DNA of 64,000 nucleotides from Sclerodactyla briareus (taxonomy: Eukaryota > Echinodermata > Holothuroidea > Dendrochirotida > Sclerodactylidae). Position numbers and translations under genes: made by a program. The notes beneath the pieces were generated by a model that was not told the DNA's origin, made no database searches, and saw nothing but the letters and a program-made list of their open reading frames with translations. The DNA lies in assembly GCA_026419785.1 (NCBI GenBank), contig JAODTK010001510.1, positions 119,086-183,085 on the forward strand, written 5' to 3'. Of the stretch, positions 25,395 through 37,137 are shown in pieces; positions within the stretch are counted from its first letter, which is position 1; every line of letters begins with the position of its first letter.

Positions 25395-28300
25395 TGATCC
25401 TCAGGAGCGAAACAAATATCAACACACATTCCAATTTTTTTCTTACTGTCCCGGGAAGTCTCGGGCTATTTTTGCAGAAATATTTCACCAGTTTGCGTTG
25501 GTCTAGGTAAAAGACTGCACATGTTGTAGTATACCTCCATCAGTTGTTGTCCACCTCGATGACTTTTGTTTGTACTTATTCCTTCACGTTTTTGCAGGCG
25601 GAATTCGGCCCACAAACGCGATCGCCGTCGCACACTGCAGTGGTTGCAATCGAGGATGAATTTTTGAAAGCATTCTAGGGAGGTGGAACTTTTGGGACGC
25701 TACCAGAATTGGCTGATTAGCCGTCTGAGCTTGTGCTTTTGTCATATGCTCTGCAGCTTTTCGTTTCTGGTTTCTAGCTGGCAAGAGCGATCAATGTGCA
25801 CTTGCATGGGAGGAGGAGGGGGATGAATTGTCCGGAACCAGAGGATGATTGCACAAGGTCTCAAGAAGAACTTGTCGATCCCTGCTAGTTATCAACAAGT
25901 GCGGGACAGTAAGCTATAAAACGATTGTTCAAAGTAAACGTTGTCAGGGATCGACCTCCAGACCGCGACGGCTCGGTGAGAACATATCCAACTCGGCGAG
26001 ATGCCATGTGATCAGGGCTGGGAATATGATCGGAGCGTCTTCCCAGATACCATGATAATAGATGTGAGTATAAAATATGATCTAATGGTAGCGATAGTAG
26101 CAGTATGACTGTTAATAGGGGTCGAATATTACCGGTACGTGACCGATCGGGATGAAAAAACTAGGAACGTTGTGAGGGTCCTTCTCGGATACATGTGATT
26201 AGTGGAATAAGATTGTAAGTATTATATTTCCTGATGATGAGGGTACAGTAACAGTATGACGGCTGATAATTCTTGGTCAGGGATGGCATCGCAGCAGGAG
26301 CGTTCACCGGATAACAGATGTCGCTGTGTAGACCCTATCTATTGGCGGTCGGTTGGGCGGGGCATGGAGTGGTGGAAATATACTTATAAAATTGAATTAC
26401 AGCGATAAATATTAAACGGGACATCTTGTGATTATTAACCGAGCAATGTTACATTGAAATCTTGTCTAGACTTTGTTGAGGGGATCGGGGGTTCAGTTAA
26501 GACAATGTAGTCAGCTTTAGATAAGGGACTAAATAAAGTTTCAGGTGCCATAGATCAATTTTTCATCGCAAATCTGGGGGCTAATGTATTGTTTAAGTCT
26601 GAAAGTATAATAAAAATCCGATATTTTTATATAAAACAAGAGTTGAGGTAATATATCGTTCCCCGATGAATCAAAGCCAGTTAGTTTTCCGTGGGTGCCG
26701 GTATTGATTTATAGGAATGTAACTGTAAAATTAAATAACTTCGACCCTAGAATCCAGACCATGTCTGGTTAGACTCACCCCTATGCAGTACATTCCGTAG
26801 TCGGTTTAGTTCTCCGCAAGGCGGTTTTGTAACGAGTGACTAAAAGGAGTCATCGTGTTGTTAGCAGAGGCTTGCTGATGAAACCTACATTTATGAACTG
26901 TTAATGATGCTGCATGTTTGGTTTGAAGCCAATCCGTGTCAGATTCTTCAATTTATATTTATGTGCTTCTCATAGATGCCGGCGAATACTCTAACATGAA
27001 TTTTACCCCGATGACGGAAATTTACCTTCCCCTATTAGGCTGTCATGAGGTTATCATGCAGAAGCTGTTTCGCGGTTAGCTTGATTCGGGAGGATTTTTA
27101 ACGCGATCAGCAAATTAAACGCGAAATTCGCTTAACGGGACTGTTTTCGTAATCACGATTCGGGAAACTCACCCTTGCATTACATATCCCTGGTATGGTT
27201 TTCGACCGTACCTAAGGGTGAGGGCATTTATTGAATACATAAATAGTGGTCATGTTTGTATATTTGAAAGGTGTAGGCTCCTCTAGGATTCTGTTACGAT
27301 GACGTGCTATGTGAGGACAGTGACATCGTTAGGAAACTACGCGAGTCTAGTATCTACCAGTTGTTACTTTCTGTTAATTCCGTCACAGTTTGAACTAGTC
27401 GCAGACGGTCTTCTCTGCCGAACACTAAGCCCCTAGCTCAGTATTTTTCGCTGCGGTACTTGGTTGGAAAGCCCGGCTGTTTCGGGCGGTGGGCTGACAG
27501 CTGATCTGTGAGTACGATTGCATCTTACCTATCGTTGGGCTGGCCTCCTACTGCTTAACATAACGGGTATTAGACACTTGACGTCATCAAACACCATACG
27601 CATCGCTACTTCTTTACCTGGAGAAGAAGAAGCCAGGGGTTTAGTCGGGAGATGTTGTGGGAGACCTCCTGGTACCAGGAAGAATTCAATTTTGACGACC
27701 ACAACGATCGATCTGAAAAACAGACAGCTTGAGATTGGCCTTATGTTTCGGGACATGCATAGCAGAATTGAACTAAAGCAACCCAGGTTAGAGTAAATGT
27801 CAGCTTATTGATAGGACATACATAATTACAAAAAATCACCTCATCATTCTTAAATTTCCCTAAATTATTTACCGTGCATAGTTATAAAGACATACAATAC
27901 CAAGTTCAAAGGGTTCGAACTAGGCGTGTTGTTTGAATTGATTACAATCTGAAATACCAAGAATACCAACATTCTGAAAGTTTTCATTGTTCTAAATTCA
28001 CAGCGTCATGTGTACGGCCGATAACCTGGGGAAACAAACCCATCCATGTTTATTAGGACAAACCAGGATGTTGTACGTTAACCCCCCCATACCCACCAAA
28101 ATACCGAATCTACCACTATTCTACTTCTGGTTCAACTGACTGAGAATTTACAAATTGAACTTGTTCTCTTGAACAGGGGATCGATGCAGAATATATTTTA
28201 ACACATTTTAGTTCATGACCAGATCTGCTGTTTGCTGGAAATAGCCTGATTACTACACGTCAACACCGAATTTTGCCTATGCGCGATTGGTGTCTTCTTT

Positions 28301-29345
28301 CAGGCTAAGGAATGACCGTTTGTTATTGTTACATTTTGTGTGCGATCGACGCCTCAGTCATACAAGCATCCGCAGAATAAACCGAATCTCATCCTCCCGA
28401 CTATGTTCATCAATTGCCAACGTAAACTTGAGCGACAATGAACTTTTAAGGCTCGGACATCATGGACATAAACGGCAGGCCTGTTTACGAAACGACCAGA
28501 ATATTCCCCAAAATAAGCCTAAACTTTACAAGTTGTTCTCCAAAAAATAAGATCGCCCCAAGGCTGTAAGTTTTTTTTTTTTTTTTTTTTTTTTACGAAC
28601 CCTCAAAACACAGGTTTCTAAATTATGGGCTCAGCTGTTGTTTCTTTGAAATGTATAGATCTTGGCAGCCTCTACTACATGAGGTAAGCATTATGTCTCA
28701 TGATATCAAGACGGTCCCAGTTCATTTTGTTAAGAGACGGTTTAAGGGAGTTAAGACTGGGGTTTGAGTTAGGCCAAAGCGATTTCACCATCATAAAGTT
28801 GAGTGCCCAAGAATTGTATATATCGCATAATATTTCATGATTGTCATCATTTTCGGGAGGCTTTTGAACTTAAAAGACAATTATGTGCAATGTTGCGCGG
28901 TATGCCTGTCCTCTACCACCGGCCACTTCAATATATATATATTAGGTTAGCCTTTACTGTGAACTTGCCCATTCTCGCTATCAAAAATTGGCCTTATATC
29001 AATGTTCATACCCACAGACGGGGGCGTCGCATAAACGATAGTGAGTTCCGTGGGCGTTTTACATGTATTACATCTCTGGCAATTGCCGCCGCGACACTGT
29101 CATGGCACTCTTTATCGCGCTGAGGTTCTGGTGGGCCTTTGGGAGGGACGGACCGCAATCGCGCAGTTCGTGTTATGTGAGTATAAGTCAGAGAATGGAC
29201 GAGAAAAGATTCGAGCCCCCATAAATATGCTGAAATGTGACTATGAAAATAGAACACTAACAATGAAATGCCAACGGAATGATGCCCGCGTACATGTCAA
29301 ACAGGGGATGGAACAAGCAAACTGCAACGCCGTTGACGGCTATGG
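25395..29345. other. Unassigned; contains a 24-T tract
   Basis: No coding family recognised. A run of 24 T at 28571-28594 is the pattern left by the poly(A) tail of a minus-strand retroposed sequence, but I do not recognise the sequence at 28595-28900 that would be its body. Small frames at 27518-27796, 28287-28550 and 29041-29355 (all plus) match nothing I know. Confidence 0.45.
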
Positions 29346-29349
29346 TGCG

Positions 29350-31760
29350 CATTGAAATCTCCACAGCAGAAGGATGACACGCCCAGAACCTCTAAAAGCC
29401 GAAATCTAGTACCTGACAGAGAATCATCTTTCAAAATACAAACCCAACACGCTCAGTGTACGCTTTGATACAGGGAGGAGAGACGGGAGGCCTGTGCCAA
29501 TGATACTACGCTTCTGAGAAGGATGTAGTTTCCTAGATCTCTCTGGCTCACACGACCTAACCTAGTAGATCGTAGGAGTAGAATACACTTTCTATGATTG
29601 CCACGAACAAAAATTACCGAAGATCTGCTTCACAACACCATAAAGAGCGAGAGTCGTTTTTTTAAAATGCCTACATTGGACTTCCCCATCAGATTCATCA
29701 GAGTTGACATTCCAAGAGATGCCCATATAAAAATGTGCTAACAGTTGGAACGGATGGACCTGGTCCCTACTGATCATTAGTAATATGAGGGTCCTTTGGT
29801 ATTATGTTCAGCCTGAAGTCCACAATCAGTTCCTTAGTTTGTTCTTACATCGTGTGGGGGCCCGTTCTTGACACCGGGTCACCAGGAGGCTCACATCTCG
29901 AATGCGATATTGATCGTTGAGTTTGGTGACGACCTCCGCAGTCGGTGGGTAAACAGTTGGTTGAATACAGAAGCTGGCGACACTACACATTAATGTGGAG
30001 TGCCGTTATGAGTACAGCAGAAATGAGCGATCCTACGACCTTTACGTAGGTTTTAGTTCAAAGAGGAAAATCCAAAAATCCAGTTGCAAGGACGGCGGGC
30101 AATTTCAGAGGTTCCAATAAGTGAAATGTAGCTGCGAAAGATGATGATGTTTTAAAAGACAAGCGTAACGAATTGAAATGCAAATACCGAGCGTAGAGAC
30201 ATATTCTTAAGTGAGCCAGGGGGTGTCATGGATATGGCGTCTCCACTGAGTGATTTGCGCGATAGGCGAATTGAGATGATCAAAATCATCGGGATGTTAA
30301 AGTGATTGAATGAGAGACAGTATGAAACGTTCGAATTTCTTCATCGGTACGATTGTCAATGGACCGGACGTGAGTGGCAAGGCCAATCATTCAAGATGCG
30401 CTCCCCTTCTAGGAATAGGTGTAATTACGGCATTATTGAATGATCCGGGGGGGTCGGGTACTTCGGATGTGCTCAGCGACCAGTTGAAAAGTCCATTGTA
30501 CACTCCGGGAGCGGATCGCTCATGTTTTGAGCAGTTTCGGAGTGATAGTGAGTGGTGATGTGTGTTTGCCATCGGGTCCAGGAGCCTTCCGTCTGCAATT
30601 CCCTCGAACTGTGGCGCATAGGGTCGTCGCGGCGATGACGACGGCGAGGCGTCCTGGATGGTTCGGTGGGGAGTCGGCTTCTGACTGTCTTTTCTCTGTC
30701 AAAGCGGGCGTAAAATGGATTGAGCTTGTCCGGCGGATTTGTATCAAGTGTCCGCTGTCCTCTTACCCTTGAGTGGATAATCTCCTCGATGTTAGCCATG
30801 CTTCCCTGGGAATGGCAGCGTCAAACTTTAGCTCGATGTTGTTCTTGTTTGCTCGTCCTGGTTCCTGATGGGTGCGTCGGGGTCTGACTTCGTGACGCGG
30901 TGATTGATATTAATTCGGGATGAGCGGATTGGTTCCGATATGCTCATCCTTTGTTATGCTGCTTTGACCGTCCACCAAGTTTGTTGTTCGGGCATAATGC
31001 GTGACAGTCTTAATTGGTATAAAAACGTTCTGACAGAAATTGACGGCGGTCACCATACCCGTGAATGAAGGCAAGCCATTAAACCTCTTTGAGCGAATCC
31101 CAGTCCTTGTCATCCAGACAGTCCTGCAGTTTGATTGGCCTGTTTTCTTCACTGTTTTCGTAGACTTTAGCTCTAGTTTGTAATCTGAGCATCAATAAAA
31201 CACCTGCTGTGATTCGAAACTTGCTCGCGTAACTGACTCGTATATGTTCCTCACTTTGCAGTAGCCGGTGTCTGATGGTGTTATCAGCCTCGAGTGGACA
31301 TTGCACATGCTGCTTCAGTTTCGGGCATTGTGTTCCTCAGATTAGGCATGATTAAAATCACCCACATCGGCATGAGGAGGTATTATGGCCGCGATCAGAT
31401 CACTGACGAAAATCGCAGGGGAATAATGTGGCGACCCATTATATGTAGTCCCCGCACGTCTTACATTACAAAACCAGTTATTGTTAATGAAAAAGCAGAC
31501 CCCTTCCCCCTCCTCCCTGGACTTCCGCCTGATCTACAATCGCGGACGTAGCAATATATCGTGAACCCCGATGCTTGAACGTGTCCTCTGGGTGTTGGGG
31601 TGCGCCATGTTTCCGTTAAAACAAATACATTGCATCGATATAGTCAGGCAGTTGCAAGCCTAGAAATAGCTTCCCAGTTTTGTTTATAAGTCTCTGAGCG
31701 ATTGGCAATATGAATGCTGGCGACGGAGTTTTCGCCAGCTCCCCACTCTCATCCCCGCTT
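29350..31760 (-). mobile_element. CR1/Jockey-group LINE: endonuclease and reverse transcriptase, frameshifted
   Basis: Minus-strand non-LTR element read through several frames. The endonuclease starts near 31700 with LVNKTGKLFLGL then LTETWRTP (about 31620-31600), followed by GGGRGLLF, INNNWFCNVRRAG-like text and IIPPHADVGDFN near 31540-31340. The inter-domain block reads ENRPIKLQDCLDDKDWDSLKE (31160-31080) and NVFIPIKTVTHYARTTN (31045-30980). RT starts with LNPFYARFDRE (30720-30690), CRRKAPGPDGKH (30597-30562), LFNWSLSTSEVPDP (30500-30460) and AVITPIPRRGAHLE. The palm and thumb include FERFILSLIQS near 30320, FDHLNSPIAQITQ near 30270-30245, YVKVVGSLISA near 30030, FYMGISWNVNSDES near 29720, and a terminal SGTRFRLL near 29410. 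The catalytic FADD region (about 29990-29780) is too decayed to read. Gene order and motif spacing match a nearly full-length ORF2; no ORF1, tail or target duplication was identified. Confidence 0.85.
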
Positions 31761-33950
31761 GCGTGTAGGCCCAGGCTTTGGCTGATTCCAGGGGCCAGGT
31801 CGTCCAATCCACAAACATCCATTTTGTCTACTGGGACATCCGATTGAGAGAAGATATCCTGGGGTATCCGTATCCATTCCTTCCTGGAATTGCACGAGGG
31901 TGGCCGATACAGATGATACACAGGTTAAATAACAATGAGAACGAGAGATCTCAGATGATCGTGTCGCTATTGATCAGCCGCTAGGTCTTGACTGACGGGC
32001 CCTTTTCCCTGGTTCACAAACCAATAATGCCTCCTACAAAAACCGACCATTGAGCAATAAGTTTGTACATGTTCGCGTCCTGTTTTGTTTCTTGAAGCGT
32101 CTGAAAATTTCGGGATGGCTGCCCGATATGCCGTTTCGAGTACGGACATTTCATTACGTTAAGATAAATGTCACAAGCCAACGATTTCCTGCGCAGTTAA
32201 ATGGAAATGAATATGACGAAAACTCCTTGTCACTATTATCACCAATCGCAAGCAAATCGCAAATACCTGAGTTATTGCATTTAAAGATTCCTGTTTTCTT
32301 GTGGTATAGATGTAAGGAAGATGTATTTATTTCATATTTTCAGTAATGGAGGTGACAACACACCAAGGATGCGAGTTCTTCAATTACCAACGTGTATTTT
32401 CTGGCGTTCGCCCTTTCGTATTTCGTTCTTGCGGGGGCTGGCCAGCTGATCTACCGGTGGCGGATTCTTCATACCGTGATAACTGTTCCCCTACTCGTGG
32501 TCGCCTTTTGAATAGTACGTCATGAAAGGTTTGGCTTGGATTAGAACATGTTGTGACCTCATATACCAGCCAGTACCCAGAGCAGCTGAGAATAATGCTA
32601 ATCCACTGATACATTTTTACTGCGATAGGCCAAACCCGGTATGATTTCATCGGTCGTTACTATTTTGTTTGGATCTTTTTACGTGCAATAGGCTTCGAAA
32701 ACGTCACCCCCCAGTAATTGTGGTCAAGTATGATGCCTTTTCGGTTGCAATTCAGAACATTCGCGCGTTTGGTAATCATTGATGAGAATAAACCTTAGTG
32801 TAAACCACAGACAGACGAACAGCATTACAGAACGACCCAGACTTTGAAATGTAACTCTGGGTGGAAGGTTGCGCACAACAATGGAAGAGTGCTTGTTCTA
32901 GATATCAACTACCGGTATTGTAAAAAGCGCGGAAATGTCCAGTGTTCTTAACACTAGACTAAAGTCTCAATCCATATCCCAATGCTCCACCATCCTGCTC
33001 TCTTCTTCCATCTTGGCGTTGAACTGACTGCGATGGTAACCAGAGGTAACGCTGGTAACTCTTTTCATTTCTTGTTTGACAGTTTTACCCTTAACCCTCT
33101 TCTACTCGTCCGCTCTCTTTTATTCCTAGCAACTGACAACTCCACCCGAGTCCGGGTCCCCTCCCTTTTTCCATTCCCTGACTCCTGCCACTGAGCGAAC
33201 CCACTTGTCCTCCTACTTTTCTGCTCCGAAACCCACTCCGTTTACCTTTTTCTAGTCTCTTCGTGTGCATCACCGCGATGGCTGCTTTCTAATGGCAAAA
33301 AGAGAAGCACTACTGATCCTCAACAAGATTGCTGTATTGAACGCAGAATGCAATGTTCTTCTCCAAGGAAGATATTGAACCCTATCTGCGGACGGCGTGA
33401 GTGCTTTATTAGGGTAATACTGCTACAAAAAAGGAGGATTTTTTCTTTCCCCACCCGTTCTGAAATTTAAAAACGAGATCCTTTGGCTTCGAACATCGTT
33501 CCATGCACTGTTTTAAATTATTCTCAATGAGCCATAGAGCTTTGGTTGCCATAAATCAAAATACGTTGTATGAACGAATGAATTCTCTATCAAGCTAACG
33601 ACAATGTCAAAGAAAACCTTGACTATCGTCTTACCCAGTAAACTACTAGGAACTACGGCAGACACTAATCTTGGCATAATAGTTCCTTTCGGAATAACAT
33701 ATTTTTGTATTTGATCATTTCAGCCATGTGTGTGACTCGTACTTTAAAGTACGATAAGATCATAGTGCCTATTTGAGGGTTATACCCTCAAGTGATCGTC
33801 CGCATAATAAACCCCCGCCAATCCTCCATTGCCAGTCTCTGATTGGTCAATATGCCTCGATATGTCTGTCCTGAGATCGGCCGCCTAATTCTGCCGTGAA
33901 GGTTGACTCATGCACAACCTGTGCTCACATTCCAACCCGCAACAATACTT
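31760..33950. other. Unassigned; may hold the 5' region of the LINE at its left
   Basis: Sequence 31760-31980 continues the minus-strand LINE frame (with LDDLAPGISQSLGLHASGDE) and could be its 5' UTR or ORF1 end. Frames at 32384-32650 (minus) and 32982-33194 (plus) are unrecognised. Confidence 0.4.
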
Positions 33951-33954
33951 ATAG

Positions 33955-34200
33955 TGGGGCGGTTTAGAGCACAAATATTCAAAATTATTGTGCATTTTGT
34001 GATACAAGCACCAACTTTGGGCACACATGTGAATTGCCATTTTGCAACTATCCAGGTATGGCGGCCACTCAGAATTCTCTCTGATGTCCGACATATTGGA
34101 TTTTATCAAAATGGCCGCCATTTGAAACTACTTTGCCGCTTCATCTCTGGTCAAATTCTGCTGTTTACTTCATTTGGTGCTAAATAAATGTTTTGGGAAC
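33955..34200 (+). repeat. Left inverted repeat of the orphan-ORF transposon
   Basis: It pairs with 38497-38730 in opposite orientation. Shared blocks, in the same order on both sides: TGTGATACAAG (33999-34009), ACTCAGAATTCTCTCT (about 34066), CATATTGGATTTTATC with AAATGGCCGCCATTTGAAA (about 34093-34127), and TCTGGTCAAATTCTGCTGTT plus TACTTCA (about 34145-34172), ending at TGTTTTGGGAAC. The centre holds the near-palindrome AATGGCCGCCATT. Confidence 0.8.
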
Positions 34201-34400
34201 AGATATCCAAGGTGACCATCTGCATGGCGTTTATTCATTAACCAATGGGCCGCCATATTGGACTTCCCAAAAATGGCCGCCATATGAAATCTACATTCGC
34301 AATTATCTCTGAATCAAATGCTGTTATTGACTTCGTGTTTTTTTTTTCGGTGTCTAAATATATATTTTTGGGCAAGGATCAATTGGTACCACTTGTACCA
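34201..34400 (+). repeat. Second, tandem copy of the inner part of the left inverted repeat
   Basis: GGGCCGCCATATTGGACTTC, AAAATGGCCGCCATATGAAA and CTGAATCAAATGCTGTTATT repeat the block at 34050-34200 at a distance of about 165-175 bp. It ends in ATATATTTTTGGGCAAGG. The right end of the transposon appears to have only one copy, so the left end has expanded. Confidence 0.7.
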
Positions 34401-35943
34401 ATTTCTCATGGAATACACAATCAATGCACATTCTTCATGAGGGTGTGGAGTGGGTGGGTGGCTGCAGCATGTAAGAGAGACTGCATCCCCTTCAGCCTAT
34501 TGGGCTCTGAGGCCTAGGTTATCTATCAGTAACGTAATACAGCGTTACATAACCATGTTAACCGAGTTCACAGCACTGCCACAAGTAAATGCATTTGTGG
34601 ACTCATCGTCTCTGCAATATCCCCTCGCCTACGCATAGAACGGCTGGTACACTGAAGAAGAAACCAACTCAATCCTCTATTAGCCTGCTTCAGGTAGCCT
34701 GGTCCAGTATGTGTGTAGTGTCCTTCAGTCATTGACCAACCCAGATTGCGCGAGGGAGCTCTGGTGCTTGGCAGCACATCTGACCCCCACACATGTCCAC
34801 CTTGATACACTACCCTCTTGACATGTTCCTCAAAGCTGCCTTCATTGGAGGGATCAGTTGCACATCGTTCTTCTTCGCGAAGAGTTTCCTCCTGGCCATC
34901 TCATGTGTGTGCATTTGTGGTTCGATCATACAACCGGACCACGACCCTCTCGATGATGCGCATTGCATCGTTGTATGTCAAGTGGTGCGGGAGGACAGCA
35001 GGCAGACCCTCATTTAGTCTGGCACTAACCGTCCAGACTGCCCAACACCAGTCTTCTTGCCATGTATGGCAAAACTGGACACGTGTCGACATCCAGTTAG
35101 AGCGGTGGAAACATGGGCAGTGAACGAGCCTTCTCTCGTCCAGTCCAGCTTACTATTTCGGTGTGACTAGTATCGGAGTCGTTGGCCGGTTCGAGCAATC
35201 CATAGTTCGTCTTCTGGTTGAACTCCGGTACCACGGACACTGTCAGCAACACAACATCGGGGTGCTAAGCCGGATGACTATTGAATGGTGTCCATGCTTG
35301 GCGGCCATGAGGACACATGCAGCGACATCAAAATGTGCCCTATTCCTGGTTACATGGGCGGAGTGCGGTCAGATCGGGTAGTGTGGCTTGCTGAAGCAAC
35401 TGCATCTCCACCAGTAATGACGAAATTCTTGTCATCATGGTAGAACGCATTCCACTAGAGCTGCTGGAGGACCTGAACAACTCGGTCTTGTTGTTGCTGT
35501 CCCCATCGTAGTAAGTTCTGTCCATAGTTTTCTGGTTGTCTGCGGTGACCACCACACGTCTCCACACGCCTTGTACCGCTTTTTGTACGTGTATACCCTT
35601 TCAAGGGGATCAGCAAAGCAAGAATCCAACCAGATCCAGGCGTGAAACTGTTTGCAGCTTCGTACCATATATGATACTCCTTCTAATGTCTTGACTGCAG
35701 CCGGCTGCAGCATCAAACACTAAGGTAGTGACAGTTTCTGTCTTGGTCTTGAGACTTCTTCCAAGCATGTGATGAAATCAACTGGCTACCACCAGCAGAC
35801 AGTGCAGGAGGACATGCCTGGTTCTCGTCTGCAGCTAATGTAGACCCGTGTGAATAGTCATGGTCATCTTGACGGAGGCTTGCTGAACCCCATTCAGCTG
35901 TTACTAGGAATGAGGGTCGTCCAATGCCTTTGTTCTGTCCAAT

Positions 35944-36744
35944 AGACACTCTCAGGTGAAAGCCTCTAAGCTGATTTTCTGGCGGCGTTTTTCTTATGCA
36001 CCAGCTATTTTCATGACTGACCAATATCCTCCCTCAGTCACTTCTCTTAATATCCTTTGTATGGAAATAGCAACAACATGTCCTGGAACTCCCATATCAA
36101 GTCTATCGCTACTAATGCTTCTAGACAGTTTGGGCTTCTTTTTTAAATTCCGCACAAGGAATACTGCACCCCCACCACAGCTATTCTGCTATTACAAAGC
36201 CCAATTCCGCTCCCTAATGGAATATGGTTGCCATATTTGGGGTGGGGCTTCGCCATCCTCTCTCAGTGTCCTTGATCGTATCCAGAGAAAGGCCATTGTC
36301 TCATCAACGATGATCATCTTACCTCCGCTCTTGAATCTCGATTCCCTCGCAGATCTGTATCATATCTCTGCCTCCTTTACCGTTACACTTTATGGTCAAG
36401 TTATTCTGAGCTCGGGATGCTGTTCATCGTTATCGAGGTTGGTTACTCGCCATTACGAGTTTTCTTTTCCAGCACCCGATTCGGTGACATCTTCCACGTC
36501 ATACGCCACCGAAACTCTTATATATGATCGCTCCTTTTTTCTCGCACTCGCGTGCCTGGAATAGGCTTCCTCGGGATGTAATTTCCTCCTGATTTTGACA
36601 TCAACGGTTCAAGAGTAGAATCAACAAGCTGGATCTCTCCTCTTCCTTTTAGTCTATTGTGCTTGGGGTGCCTTTTGTTTAGGCAATTCTGGGTTTGCCC
36701 TTCCGCATGTCAGTTGTTTAAAAAAAAAAAAAAAAAAAAAAAAA
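35944..36744 (+). mobile_element. 5'-truncated Jockey-type LINE with poly(A) tail, nested in the transposon
   Basis: The longest frame (35956-36564, 202 codons) plus the neighbouring frames read as the RT thumb and C-terminal end of a non-LTR element. Landmarks: NMSWNSHIKSIATNASRQFG in one frame near 36080-36135, FYYKAQFRSLMEYGCHIWGG-like text (36190-36245), SLSVLDRIQRKAI near 36260-36300, YRYTLWSSYSELG near 36380, then a 3' end INGSRVESTSW near 36610. A tail of 25 A (36720-36744) ends it. Upstream RT domains are absent, which is the usual product of incomplete target-primed reverse transcription. The sequence TTTGTTCTGTCCAAT (35929-35943) before it resembles GTTGCTCTTGGCCAAT (36745-36760) after the tail, a plausible diverged target-site duplication. 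It interrupts the minus-strand orphan ORF, so it arrived later. Confidence 0.9.
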
Positions 36745-37118
36745 GTTGCTCTTGGCCAATCCTCTTAGCATCATCACGTCTCTGCGGCAGCAGGACCTGC
36801 GATGTCCTTTGTGTTCAGTGTGACTAGCTCCTGACTCTCCATCCTCGATTGAGATACTGCCCATCTCCTCTGTGACACCTACGAGAGAGCACACAGCTTC
36901 CATAAATGAGCATGTAACACTGACGTGTGTCTGCTGTTGCTGTCTCCAGTATTGGTTTCCGTCATGAAATTATTCGATCACCCTAACGACTTCTGGTCCC
37001 GAAAACCATGCAGGGGAAGAGCACTAGGGTTGTCAGTGATCCCAAAACTGCGCCACCGTCTACTTTGGTACAGGCATTATGCCGGCTGCATGTGCCTGTC
37101 AATCGGGAATTGAAGAGA

Positions 37119-37137
37119 GGGGGGGGGGGCCCCCCCC
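37119..37137. repeat. G11C8 self-complementary tract
   Basis: Eleven G (37119-37129) run straight into eight C (37130-37137). It lies inside the transposon coding remnant and adds an out-of-place run of Gly/Pro codons between VLENKV and the next conserved block. Confidence 0.8.

Noticed and set aside
36718-36903. Minus-strand ORF ending in poly-Phe
   Set aside because: The Phe run is the LINE poly(A) tail read in antisense; the rest is a block of the transposon ORF remnant.
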